Origin: Nitrospiraceae bacterium
Lineage (GTDB): Bacteria; Nitrospirota; Thermodesulfovibrionia; Thermodesulfovibrionales; UBA6898
Length of the DNA stretch: 48,254 bases
Assembly: GCA_020347665.1 (NCBI GenBank)
Contig: CP070737.1
Coordinates: 1,697,547 to 1,745,800, forward strand
Direction: 5' to 3'
Below the pieces are notes generated by a model, which ran no database searches, was not told the DNA's origin, and saw nothing but the letters and a program-made list of their open reading frames with translations. A program made the translations under genes and the position numbers. Shown here piece by piece: positions 17,661 through 25,390 of the stretch. Position 1 is the stretch's first letter; each line of letters starts with the position of its first letter.

Positions 17661-18594
17661 GAGAACATCTCCATCAGTATATTTGTTCATATTCGCAATA
17701 ATCGTTTTGGCACCTCCGTCATTAAACCTGTTCGCAAGCAGCTGGGATTTCTCCAGACACAGTATACCCGTGGATGAGATTCAATCAGGAGGGCCTCCAA
17801 GAGATGGGATCCCTGCCCTGTTTGACCCGAAGTTCGTTGCGGCTGATAAAGCCGACTTTATGCGGGACGATGAAATGATACTGGGAGTTTTTCATAACGG
17901 TATTGCCCGTGCCTTTCCGACCAGGATCATGTCATGGCATGAACTGGTAAATCTGAACTTTGGTGATACCCCTGTTCTGGTAAGCTGGTGACCTCTTGCT
18001 TTCTCCGGCATCGTGTATGACCGGAATATTTCAGGAAAAACAGTAACGTTTGGAGTAAGCGGACTTCTGTATAAAAGCAATCTTCTGATGTATGACCATC
18101 AGACATCATCTCTCTGGTCTCAGGTCAAGAGGGAAGCTGTAACCGGTCCCATGACCGGGACCAGACTCACTGTTCTTCCTTCTACAGTAATGTCATGGCA
18201 TGAATGGAAAAAACGCTTCCCCGAAACTGAGGTGCTGTCTCCGGATACCGGCCATATCCGAGATTACGATCGCGATCCATATGAGAATTATTATAAAAGG
18301 GAAAAAGGTCTGTTTTCTTTTTTTAAAGGGGGACCGGATGAGAAAGAAAAAGAGCTTATCGCCGGCATAACAATCGGTGGTGAAGCAAAAGCCTATCCGA
18401 TTGACCTGTTGAGACAAGAGACCTCTCTGTCGGATCGCGTGTCCGGCAAGAACATCACATTTACTTTAGACAAAAAAACCGGCTTCCTTATAATCACGGA
18501 CAGTAAAAATAACAATATCGATTATATAACCACATACTGGTTTGTCTGGAAAGGACTGTATCCTGAAACCAGGATATTTCGTTTCAACAAATAA
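17647..18594 (+). CDS. DUF3179-family protein with in-frame UGA, candidate selenoprotein
   Basis: One frame of 315 residues if the TGA at 17989-17991 (residue 115) is read. The N-terminus carries a signal peptide/membrane helix. Before the TGA: NGIARAFPTRIMSWHELVN; after it: SGIVYDRNISG, LTFGVSGLLY-like TFGVSGLLYKSNLLMYDHQT, SSLWSQ, ending with GGEAKAYPIDLL. These are DUF3179 hallmarks. In the family the TGA position is the first Cys of VTYCPLC; here it reads SW-UGA-PLA, so the second Cys is also lost. The hairpin at 18004-18025 fits a bacterial SECIS. The alternative is a nonsense-disrupted pseudogene; intact downstream conservation argues against it. Role of DUF3179 is unknown. Confidence 0.65.
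18004..18025 (+). promoter_or_regulatory. candidate SECIS hairpin after the DUF3179 UGA
   Basis: TCCGG (18004-18008) pairs with CCGGA (18021-18025) and the inner CAT/ATG extends the stem to eight base pairs with one bulged A. The apical loop CGTGT begins 20 bases after the UGA and has G in its first two bases. Bacterial SECIS elements typically have a 16-37 nt distance and a G-containing loop. Confidence 0.5.
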
Positions 18595-18756
18595 TCATAG
18601 GTCACCTGTCTTTTTTTCGCATAACTCCATACCGTCAGAAAGAATAACTCTGCGTTGCTTGACATCACATCTGAGCAAGCATTCCACAGCTAAAACTGTT
18701 ATCATAATATCCACCGGAAATTGTTTGTGGCGCACGTTTACACTTGAAAGGATCAT

Positions 18757-19263
18757 ATGGGCTTTTTGGGAGCTGTATGGGGTTTATCCGGTATATTTCT
18801 GCTGCTTGGAAGCGCGATTTACAGACTGTCTTTAGTCGCACTTGAATCATTCTCGTACGATCTGCTCTGGTACCACTGGGTGTGTCTTGTATGTTTCACT
18901 GTCTTCATGGCGTATGCAGAGGGGTATAAAGGATTTCAGAAACAATTCTCTCCGCGGGTGGCAGCCCGGGCACAGTATCTGATAAACCATACCAACACTG
19001 TGCACATAGTGCTCGGCCCGCTCTTTTGCATGTCATTCCTGCATGCTACCAAAAAAAGACAGATTACTTCGTTTATGGTGACCCTGGGGATTATTCTTTT
19101 GATCGTACTGATTCGTTTTTTTCCACAGCCATGGCGCGGAATTGTTGATGCAGGGGTCGTTGTGGGCCTTGTCTGGGGGATAGTATCTCTGCTCATTTTC
19201 TCCGTACAGGCACTTATCTCAGGAACGTCCCATTATTCACCCGAAGTGCCAGATGAAAAATAA
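18757..19263 (+). CDS. integral membrane protein, unknown
   Basis: A 168-residue protein with four to five hydrophobic segments: LGAVWGLSGIFLLLGSAIY, LLWYHWVCLVCFTVFMAYAEG, a middle helix around VHIVLGPLFCMSF, and IGLV/VWGIVSLLIFSV-like helices toward the C-terminus. The central conserved-looking loop reads AYAEGYKGFQKQFSPRVAAR. AAAGGATCAT precedes the ATG. I recall hypothetical proteins with the YAEGYKGFQ loop but no assigned function. It is directly upstream of exosortase H with a 116-base gap, so it may or may not belong to that operon. Confidence 0.65.
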   Translation: MGFLGAVWGLSGIFLLLGSAIYRLSLVALESFSYDLLWYHWVCLVCFTVFMAYAEGYKGFQKQFSPRVAARAQYLINHTNTVHIVLGPLFCMSFLHATKKRQITSFMVTLGIILLIVLIRFFPQPWRGIVDAGVVVGLVWGIVSLLIFSVQALISGTSHYSPEVPDEK

Positions 19264-19354
19264 CATTATATTTTTTATATAATACTGTGTTAGCGAAGAA
19301 CTGCGCATCGGAAAAAGAAATGATGCATGTTTTGGCGCGCATCAATGGAGAGGC

Positions 19355-19420
19355 ATGAAAATACCGGAATATCCTGACAATGAAAAAAGGAAAGAAAGAA
19401 GTCTCGATCGAAACGTATAA
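19355..19420 (+). other. short upstream ORF overlapping the exosortase start
   Basis: An ATG with GGAGAGG just before it opens a 21-codon frame, MKIPEYPDNEKRKERSLDRN plus one residue, ending at TAA 19418-19420. It overlaps the first 41 bases of the exosortase gene in another frame. The exosortase ATG (19380) has no ribosome site of its own, so this frame could couple its translation. It may also be chance. Confidence 0.3.
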
Positions 19421-19943
19421 CATTCCTGCAGTCCGAAAGAGAGTAAATGTCCGGCGTTTTGCCGTGACCTATCTCATCGTTATGAGTGGGTTTTTTTTCT
19501 TAATCGGGTTCAAACCGCTTCAGGACATTATCGACATTAACGGCATCTATACGAAAGGCATCATACTGCTCACCATAAAGATTCTAAACCTTATACATAT
19601 ACCAGCTACGTACCATGGTTCAATCATAAACCTTCCGTCCATAGCACTTGACGTTAAATTCGGTTGTAACGGGCTTGAAGCGGTCATGATCTACTCAGTT
19701 GCAGTCATTGTCTTCCCTTCGGCCCTACGCACGAAAATGATAGGCATTATAGCTGGATTTCTTATCATACAGCTGGTGAACGTTGCGAGAATAGCCTTGC
19801 TTGCCTATGCTGGTGTACATTATAAGAACCTCTTCGATATTTTTCATATCTATGTTGCACAGGGGTTAATGATAGCAGTTGCTCTTGGTATATACCTACT
19901 CTACTTGAATTATGCAGGAAGACACGCTGAAAAAACGGCTTAA
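19380..19943 (+). CDS. xrtH: exosortase H (IPTL-CTERM-specific transpeptidase-like)
   Basis: A 187-residue multi-pass membrane protein with the exosortase catalytic triad: Cys96 in KFGCNGLEA, Arg137 in VNVARIAL, His156 in IFHIYVAQ. The short length and these motifs match exosortase H, which is thought to recognise C-terminal IPTLxxWG-type signals, cut them at the inner membrane and attach or release the protein. Three such substrates occur in this window (25391-26125, 46410-46601, 46626-46814). The gene is followed by its accessory membrane protein with a 32-base overlap. Its start has no good ribosome site; a tiny upstream frame may supply coupling. Confidence 0.85.
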   Translation: MKKGKKEVSIETYNIPAVRKRVNVRRFAVTYLIVMSGFFFLIGFKPLQDIIDINGIYTKGIILLTIKILNLIHIPATYHGSIINLPSIALDVKFGCNGLEAVMIYSVAVIVFPSALRTKMIGIIAGFLIIQLVNVARIALLAYAGVHYKNLFDIFHIYVAQGLMIAVALGIYLLYLNYAGRHAEKTA

Positions 19944-20484
19944 GAAGACCGCTGTCATTTCCGTAATTCTCTTTATTACCTCATATACTATTTTTTTACT
20001 ATTGTGGATGATTGTGAAACAGTATTACGGGAATTCAATAACTTCCATAGCAACGCATGCTGTAACCGTGATCAAAGACGTGGATATCGAAGACATTCTT
20101 TCTGAAGAAAACACTATCCTCGTCTCATTTGTTCCGCAGAGACACGAGGCGCGGGAGATTATAGAGATTACGATAAACACCAATTCTTACACCTTTAATG
20201 CTCCATTAACCTTCGCCATCATGGCAGCCTTTTATCCCTATATGCGAAGGAAACGTGTATATTTCGAAGTGCTCCTTATTCTCGTGGCGGTGCATGTGCT
20301 GTATGTCTTTTCTCTCCAGGGTACGTATGTTACTGATACGATGATATCTTTGGGATATGAGCGGTCAAGTACGTTAAAGGCAGTCTTCTGGGAATTTTTG
20401 TGGCAGTTTGTAGACAACATGGTCATTCGTTTCGAGCCTTTTTTGCTGGGCGCCTATATCTATTTCAGAAAAGAACATGCATGA
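19912..20484 (+). CDS. exosortase H-associated membrane protein
   Basis: A 190-residue protein with an N-terminal helix (VISVILFITSYTIFLLLWMIV), an extracytoplasmic domain with repeated Ile/Val strands and DIEDILSEENTILVSFVPQ, and two or more C-terminal membrane helices. Position directly behind xrtH with a 32-base overlap matches the accessory protein regularly found with exosortase H. It has no catalytic motif I can see and may position substrates. An in-frame CTG further in has a weak AGGA upstream, so the true start could be a few codons later. It converges with the next gene. Confidence 0.7.
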   Translation: MQEDTLKKRLKKTAVISVILFITSYTIFLLLWMIVKQYYGNSITSIATHAVTVIKDVDIEDILSEENTILVSFVPQRHEAREIIEITINTNSYTFNAPLTFAIMAAFYPYMRRKRVYFEVLLILVAVHVLYVFSLQGTYVTDTMISLGYERSSTLKAVFWEFLWQFVDNMVIRFEPFLLGAYIYFRKEHA

Positions 20485-20499
20485 CCACAGTGTGTGTCC

Positions 20500-21150
20500 T
20501 CAGCGCTCCGGATCCTTTTGTCCCGACGCCTCTTTTTCCTGTCTGGATCTCATCTCCTCTCTAAACCATTTCAGAATATTGTCGTACGATGGTGGAGTAA
20601 CGAGAAAGAGTTCAATATCCTTGGGAAACTGCAGCTTTACCCTATCCTCATCTTTCATAAGCAACAGACCGGCTTCTCCTGCTGAAAGGTGTCTTTCAAT
20701 AACCTGGAGCATATATTCGGTCCTTTGCTCAACGAGTTCATTATAGATTGCAATGATTTTATCAAAGACCTCTTTCGTCTGTACAACCATAAGACAGTTA
20801 CTCCAGTCAAGCAAAGGACCGAATATTTCCTCTTTTTCAAACGGAATCAGTTCAGCACCCTCCCGTATTCTTTTCCGGATGAGCTGCCCTGCCCTTTCGT
20901 TCATTCTGTCAAATGCTTCCAGGGAATTTTTACTCGTTGACAGAAGAGATTCGCAGAAGATCTTCGAGACATCTCCCGCTGCCCGCATCTTCTCGATCTG
21001 TTCGGACACTTCATCCCAATAGGCATGAAAGAGGGTCGTATACTCTTCTGGCGAGTTGTCTGTCAGATAAAGATTGCGTACAAAATAGAGTTTCCTTTTC
21101 CCGGCAAATTGCTCAACATCAGGTTTCTGAATTTTGCCAATCTCCGACAT
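20500..21150 (-). CDS. soluble helical protein, unknown
   Basis: A 216-residue protein, start chosen at the ATG at 21150 because AAGGAGCGAAGGAG lies immediately upstream. The sequence is mostly amphipathic helix (for example WDEVSEQIEKMRAAGDVSK and IAIYNELVEQRTEYMLQVIE) with one Cys near the middle, no signal peptide and no membrane segment. A segment reading GLLLMKDEDRVKLQFPKDIE may be a beta pair. I cannot assign a family. It lies opposite the exosortase operon and shares only the terminator space with it. Confidence 0.55.
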   Translation of the reverse strand: MSEIGKIQKPDVEQFAGKRKLYFVRNLYLTDNSPEEYTTLFHAYWDEVSEQIEKMRAAGDVSKIFCESLLSTSKNSLEAFDRMNERAGQLIRKRIREGAELIPFEKEEIFGPLLDWSNCLMVVQTKEVFDKIIAIYNELVEQRTEYMLQVIERHLSAGEAGLLLMKDEDRVKLQFPKDIELFLVTPPSYDNILKWFREEMRSRQEKEASGQKDPER

Positions 21151-21483
21151 GGTCTCCTTCGCTCCTTTCGAAATAAAATCCAAGAACTGTCAGTTATTGC
21201 TTCGGACATAACAATCAGTTCCAGGTTAGTTTGGGCTCACGGTATTCCTTGTACATCTGACAGGTGTTTTTCTTTTTACATCTCTCGCAAACCGTTATAT
21301 ACCTGAAGCCCTCGTTCACAGGACACCATATCTTTGTCGGTCCTGACTCTTTTCTTTCATCACTCACTTATCAAGTTTATAAGAAAGCCCTCCGAAAACT
21401 CAAAAAAGAGCTTTCATACCCGTTGATTTTCATTCTTTCATCGGTTACAATACGCCCGCACATCGTCCGGAGGGGGATTCTGT
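21151..21483. other. divergent intergenic region
   Basis: This 333-base region lies between the helical protein gene (leftward) and the beta-barrel gene (rightward). It is rich in T and C on the plus strand. I see no promoter close to consensus, no hairpin with a T-run and no gene. Confidence 0.4.
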
Positions 21484-22752
21484 TTGTCTTTTTTTACGAC
21501 ACTGTTTCAGACCTTTATCCTGGTTTTTACTGTATTAATATGCATTCTTTCTCAGGCACACGCAGGAGATACTGTCATCAGTGGATTCACTGTGACCGGA
21601 TTCCGTTCAACAGTGGACGATTATGAAGATGAAGACGAAGCACACGACTATGAATACACAAACTACGGCCTCAGGCTGAAACATAAAGCATCAGATTTCG
21701 TTCTTTATGATGTGAGTTCATATCTTTACAACAAGGATTACAGTGAAGAAGATGATCTTGACAACAAATCGAAAATACTGAAAGGATCAGTTTCATATGT
21801 CCTCCATGAAAGCGAAGACGCCCCGATACATCTTGGCATAAGAATAAAATACAGGGAGAAACGCTATGATAATGAACCATCAAACGACTACAACCAGTTT
21901 TTGGTTTCGCCAACCGTCACGTTCGGGAAAAGCAGCCGCACTACTCTGAAATTCTCGACCGCGTTTCAGAATTTTAATTATCTCCATGCACAGGAGAAAG
22001 ATCAGATCAAGTTATCGGCAAAGATTGCAGGAACTCATTATCCGCCTCATAAACGACTCAAACTGGTCGCTTCGTATAAAATCGAAACACAGACAGAAGA
22101 CCATATAAACAGGGAAAAAACAAAGCATGATATATTCGGGGGATTCGATTACATCTTCGACCATCCTGCGCTCGACAAAATTATGGCACGGGTTAGATGG
22201 GGTCAGCGGGATACCAAGGAGGACGATATTCGTGACCTGGATCATGACTACGAATATCGCACTTTGTATATAAAGACCCTCCACACCATAAACAGAAACG
22301 TCAAGACAGATCTGAAATATTATTACTTTCGGAAAGATTATGTCAGTGCTGAGCTCGATCATGAATCAATCTCCATCAGTAACACGTGGCGCTATATCAT
22401 ACAGAATAATGCTGCAGAGCGAATCACTGTCGGCCTGAAAGCTACTTATAAAGATATGGATTATGACCTGAAGCCGGACAACAGCTATGAAAAAATTTGT
22501 ATTGAGATAAGAACAGGTTATCAGAAAAAAAAGGATTGGAAGACCGCACTATCCATAAAGGGTGACTTTTACGATTATCATGATAGTGATAAAGATAAGA
22601 ACAGATATGCTGTCAGGATGACCGGCGAAAAACTGTTTCTTCATAACGCTTTCACTCTTTCACTGACCCCCACGTACCGGTATACCGACTATAAACATCA
22701 GGATGACGATAGTCATGGATCAGTAAAGATAGCCTTCAGCTATACGTTTTGA
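21484..22752 (+). CDS. outer-membrane beta-barrel protein
   Basis: A 422-residue protein with a TTG start, ten bases after GGAGG. The signal peptide ends near SQAHA (residue ~27). The rest is a series of amphipathic strands with alternating hydrophobic and Asp/Lys/Tyr residues (LRLKHKASDFVLYDVSSYLY, TLKFSTAFQNFNYLH, RTLYIKTLHTI) and a C-terminus VKIAFSYTF ending in Phe, the usual insertion signal for BamA. By length it could form a 16-18 stranded barrel. It is strongly acidic outside. No ligand can be inferred. A good terminator follows. Confidence 0.8.
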   Translation: MSFFTTLFQTFILVFTVLICILSQAHAGDTVISGFTVTGFRSTVDDYEDEDEAHDYEYTNYGLRLKHKASDFVLYDVSSYLYNKDYSEEDDLDNKSKILKGSVSYVLHESEDAPIHLGIRIKYREKRYDNEPSNDYNQFLVSPTVTFGKSSRTTLKFSTAFQNFNYLHAQEKDQIKLSAKIAGTHYPPHKRLKLVASYKIETQTEDHINREKTKHDIFGGFDYIFDHPALDKIMARVRWGQRDTKEDDIRDLDHDYEYRTLYIKTLHTINRNVKTDLKYYYFRKDYVSAELDHESISISNTWRYIIQNNAAERITVGLKATYKDMDYDLKPDNSYEKICIEIRTGYQKKKDWKTALSIKGDFYDYHDSDKDKNRYAVRMTGEKLFLHNAFTLSLTPTYRYTDYKHQDDDSHGSVKIAFSYTF

Positions 22753-22812
22753 TACTGTCCGGAGAGCATTTCCAAAGAGTTACAATAACACCTCGGCAAT
22801 AACCGGAACATG

Positions 22813-22840
22813 AAAAGGGCGGATTATTGTCCGCCCTTTT
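22813..22840. terminator. bidirectional rho-independent terminator
   Basis: AAAAGGGCGG pairs with CCGCCCTTTT around the loop ATTATTGT. The T-tail serves the plus-strand beta-barrel gene and the A-run serves the minus-strand Spy-like gene that ends at 22870. Confidence 0.85.
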
Positions 22841-22869
22841 CTAAAAAAACCTTTTTAAACTGATAAGTA

Positions 22870-23283
22870 TTACATCATCCTGCCATAACCAGGACCGTAA
22901 CCGCCATAACCGCATTTTTCACAGTTGCCATAGCCGCCTCTTTTAAAACCATGGCCTTTCTTGCCATAACCCCATGGTCCTTCGCAGTTTCCATAACCAC
23001 GTGATATGCCGTATTCATCTGCTTTCTCCCTGATCTGAGATCTTAAATCATCCATCTTCTTTTCCAGTTCAGTGATTTTCTGATGATCTGCGTCAGGAGT
23101 GTGATAAAGCTCTCTCAGTTCGAATTTTGTATCGTGCATCTGCTTTCTCAGGTCTTTTGTGGCGTCAAAGAACTTTTGTTGCTCCGGAGTGTTCGCGTCC
23201 CAGCCCCCTCTTGGGTGGGCAAAGGCAGCAACCGCAACCACAAGTGCTACAATGGCAAGGATACCCATTAATGCCTTCTTCAT
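22870..23283 (-). CDS. Spy/CpxP-like periplasmic protein with Gly/Tyr/Cys tail
   Basis: A 137-residue protein starting at 23283 after AAGGAGGTAAA. The signal peptide (MKKALMGILAIVALVVAVAAFA) is followed by a helical region, NTPEQQKFFDATKDLRKQMH and LRELYHTPDADHQKITELEK, like Spy/ZraP/CpxP proteins (the LTxxQ-type family), which act as periplasmic chaperones or metal-stress sensors. The C-terminal ~45 residues are rich in Gly, Tyr, His and Cys (two Cys pairs such as NCEKC), suggesting metal binding. Gene stands alone and converges with the beta-barrel gene at a shared terminator. Confidence 0.8.
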   Translation of the reverse strand: MKKALMGILAIVALVVAVAAFAHPRGGWDANTPEQQKFFDATKDLRKQMHDTKFELRELYHTPDADHQKITELEKKMDDLRSQIREKADEYGISRGYGNCEGPWGYGKKGHGFKRGGYGNCEKCGYGGYGPGYGRMM

Positions 23284-23443
23284 TTTTTTTACCTCCTTTC
23301 TTTTGTTTTTCTTGATAATCACAGGTATAGAATATATATTAATTATGAATTTATTATGAAAAACTTATAAATTAATTGTGAAGAATAACTCCTCCTGTTT
23401 TTTCTTGTGAACCGAGCTATTCCACGATATACTGTGAATCACG

Positions 23444-24325
23444 ATGAGCAATTCTTCAAAAACAGTCAATGAATTGAAATCTCGTCTTCGTAATACTGTT
23501 AAAGTAATTTCTCATGATATCGGCACAAGAAGTTATTTAGAAACAGTAAATCTAAATAAAACAGTGGAATTTATTGAGGCGGAAATCGCAAAAAACTCAC
23601 GTCCTTTTCAGAAACAGGCTTTCACTGTTGACGGACAGATCTATCATAATATTTTCACTGAGATAAAGGGCAGCAAGAAACCCGACGAGGTGTTTGTCAT
23701 AGGAGCACATTATGACACCGTGCCCGATACCCCCGGGGCAGATGACAATGCCAGTGGAATCGCCGGAATCATAGAGCTCTCAAGGCTCTTTGCTGACAGT
23801 CCTGCCTCTTTTACCATAAGTCTTGCTGCTTTTTGTCTTGAAGAACCCCCTTTTTTCAGGTCAGACCTGATGGGAAGCTATTTGTTCGCAAAGCATCTCA
23901 GGAAATTTAATACAAACGTAATAGGCATGATCTCTCTCGAAATGATAGGCTACTTCAGTTCAAAAGACGGCTCGCAGTATTATCCCCTTCCTTTCATGAG
24001 ATTTATCTATCCGCGTACCGGCAATTATGCAGCCTTTGTCGGGAATATACGGTCGAGACCATTGACCAAACAGTTCGAGCACATTTTTAAGGAAGTATCT
24101 ACTTTTCCCGTTGAATCCCTGAATGCGGTATCTTTCGTGCCCGGTGTCGACTTTTCAGACCATCTGTCGTTCTGGCGGTTCAATTATCCGGCATTTATGA
24201 TCACTGACACTGCCTTTTACCGGAATCCACATTATCATTCACCGGGAGATACGTATGATACCCTTGATTACGAAAAGATGGCAGAGCTTGTCCTCGGCAT
24301 ATTCAATACCGTAAGGGATATGTAA
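23444..24325 (+). CDS. M28-family zinc aminopeptidase-like protein
   Basis: A 293-residue protein with the M28 metal site: H89-x-D91 in GAHYDT, the bridging Asp in PGADDNASG (100-101), E133/E134 in LEEPP, followed by a later Asp/His pair in GVDFSDHLSF and NPHYHSPGDTYD. No signal peptide, so probably cytoplasmic, unlike many M28 enzymes. The reaction would be release of N-terminal amino acids with two zinc ions. The length is typical for the catalytic domain alone. No ribosome site is clear. Stands alone. Confidence 0.85.
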   Translation: MSNSSKTVNELKSRLRNTVKVISHDIGTRSYLETVNLNKTVEFIEAEIAKNSRPFQKQAFTVDGQIYHNIFTEIKGSKKPDEVFVIGAHYDTVPDTPGADDNASGIAGIIELSRLFADSPASFTISLAAFCLEEPPFFRSDLMGSYLFAKHLRKFNTNVIGMISLEMIGYFSSKDGSQYYPLPFMRFIYPRTGNYAAFVGNIRSRPLTKQFEHIFKEVSTFPVESLNAVSFVPGVDFSDHLSFWRFNYPAFMITDTAFYRNPHYHSPGDTYDTLDYEKMAELVLGIFNTVRDM

Positions 24326-24360
24326 GGCAGAAAGATAACAGTTGTTTCTCAAAAACAAAA

Positions 24361-24389
24361 ACCCCTGTGCACGTGATATGCACAGGGGT
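24361..24389 (-). terminator. rho-independent terminator for the leftward membrane genes
   Basis: ACCCCTGTGCA pairs with TGCACAGGGGT, an 11-base stem with a 7-base loop. Read on the minus strand, it is followed by TTTTGTTTTTGAG, so it ends transcription of the two genes at 24414-25117. Confidence 0.8.
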
Positions 24390-24413
24390 CAGGGGAGGTA
24401 CAATAATTGCGTG

Positions 24414-24755
24414 TTAGCTGTTCTTCGCCTTTGCCTCTGCTTCCTCAGGCCGTGCCCTGCCTAAACTGCCAACAAAATCCACCACATAGCCAAGGGCTGT
24501 GCCAAACACTGAGCCAAGCACAATACTCACCGCTCCTACGCAGAAGATCCCCAGCATGATCCCTACCACCGTCAGCATCCGCACGATCGTTGTCGGCTCC
24601 ACCGGCCCTCCTGCCAGATGGCTCAACAATACCACGGTCCCATACGAACCAAAATAAAACGCCGGTACGGTTCCAAATACCAGAAACCCCAATACCCCCA
24701 GGGCTGCCCCTATCTTTGTGCCTACCTGCATGGTCTTTTTCCGTTCTTCGTTCAT
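24414..24755 (-). CDS. small double-helix membrane protein, paralogue 1
   Basis: A 113-residue protein with AGGAGGAAGAGAG before its ATG. Two long glycine-rich hydrophobic segments (GAALGVLGFLVFGTVPAFYFGS and MLTVVGIMLGIFCVGAVSIV) and a further one (VFGTALGYVVDFVGS) are separated by a loop with GGPVEPTTIVRM. It aligns with the next upstream gene (24788-25117) in layout, hydrophobic pattern and the RM[IL]xxxGxMxG motif, so they are paralogues. Both probably form a hetero-oligomer in the inner membrane. Function is unknown. Confidence 0.65.
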   Translation of the reverse strand: MNEERKKTMQVGTKIGAALGVLGFLVFGTVPAFYFGSYGTVVLLSHLAGGPVEPTTIVRMLTVVGIMLGIFCVGAVSIVLGSVFGTALGYVVDFVGSLGRARPEEAEAKAKNS

Positions 24756-24787
24756 CTCTCTTCCTCCTTTTCTTTTTCTTGTTACAT

Positions 24788-25117
24788 TTATTTATGGTTC
24801 TTCTCTTCTACCGGACTTAATTCTTTTTTCTCTGCCTGAAAGGTATCCACCACAGCCCCGATCAGCCATCCAGCGGTCGCGCTCGCTGTAATGAAGATAA
24901 TCCCGGAAACCATTACCCCGATCAACATTGATCCAGCCACGATCATCCGAGCCAGGATCCCTGAAGTCACCGGTGTGCCAAGCAGCGTTCCGGCGATGTT
25001 CAGACCCATGACGCCCCCAAGAAAAGAGCCCGGAAGTAACCCGAAGATCGCAAACAGCACCAGCCCACAGCCTGCTCCCATGTAGGCCATCTTTTTTGTG
25101 TAGGTTCTTTCTTTCAT
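24788..25117 (-). CDS. small double-helix membrane protein, paralogue 2
   Basis: A 109-residue protein; the start at 25117 is chosen for a GAGGGCAGGAAG just before it, though an upstream in-frame ATG exists. It shows the same layout as its neighbour: GAGCGLVLFAIFGLLPGSFLGG, then GTPVTSGILARMIVAGSMLIG, then SATAGWLIGAVVDTFQAEK. The motif [IV][LV]xRM..xGxML[IG]G is shared. The two genes are 32 bases apart on the same strand and share a terminator, so they are co-transcribed. A 14-base-pair inverted repeat lies about 100 bases upstream. Confidence 0.65.
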   Translation of the reverse strand: MKERTYTKKMAYMGAGCGLVLFAIFGLLPGSFLGGVMGLNIAGTLLGTPVTSGILARMIVAGSMLIGVMVSGIIFITASATAGWLIGAVVDTFQAEKKELSPVEEKNHK

Positions 25118-25215
25118 CTTCCTGCCCTCTCTTCCGTTCATCTTGCCCATATAGATGCAGGTTCCATGCCAGTAATAACATGTTGTTTTTAAAAAGCTCT
25201 TACCCTCAAATCCTC

Positions 25216-25247
25216 TGCACATCTGCAAATCCTTTTGCAGATGTGCA
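25216..25247. repeat. 14-bp perfect inverted repeat between divergent genes
   Basis: TGCACATCTGCAAA (25216-25229) pairs with TTTGCAGATGTGCA (25234-25247) around four bases. Neither strand has a T-run directly after it, so a terminator is unlikely. It sits between a leftward membrane-gene pair and the rightward IPTL-CTERM gene, where a dimeric regulator could bind, or an RNA hairpin could form in the leftward 5' leader. Confidence 0.6.
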
Positions 25248-25390
25248 AAAAATATTGGCCTCATGGGAAAGCAAATGGAAACCGGACATTTCTAAATTGC
25301 CTTGACAACATAAAACAAACTAATTGACAAGCACACCTTTTTCAGGCTTACTGACACACAAATCACTGCGACTTTTAAGGGGGTAGCATT

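Noticed and set aside
17989-17991. UGA read as tryptophan (alternative code)
   Set aside because: TGA serves as a normal stop in other genes here, for example at 20482-20484, and UGA aligns with Cys, not Trp.
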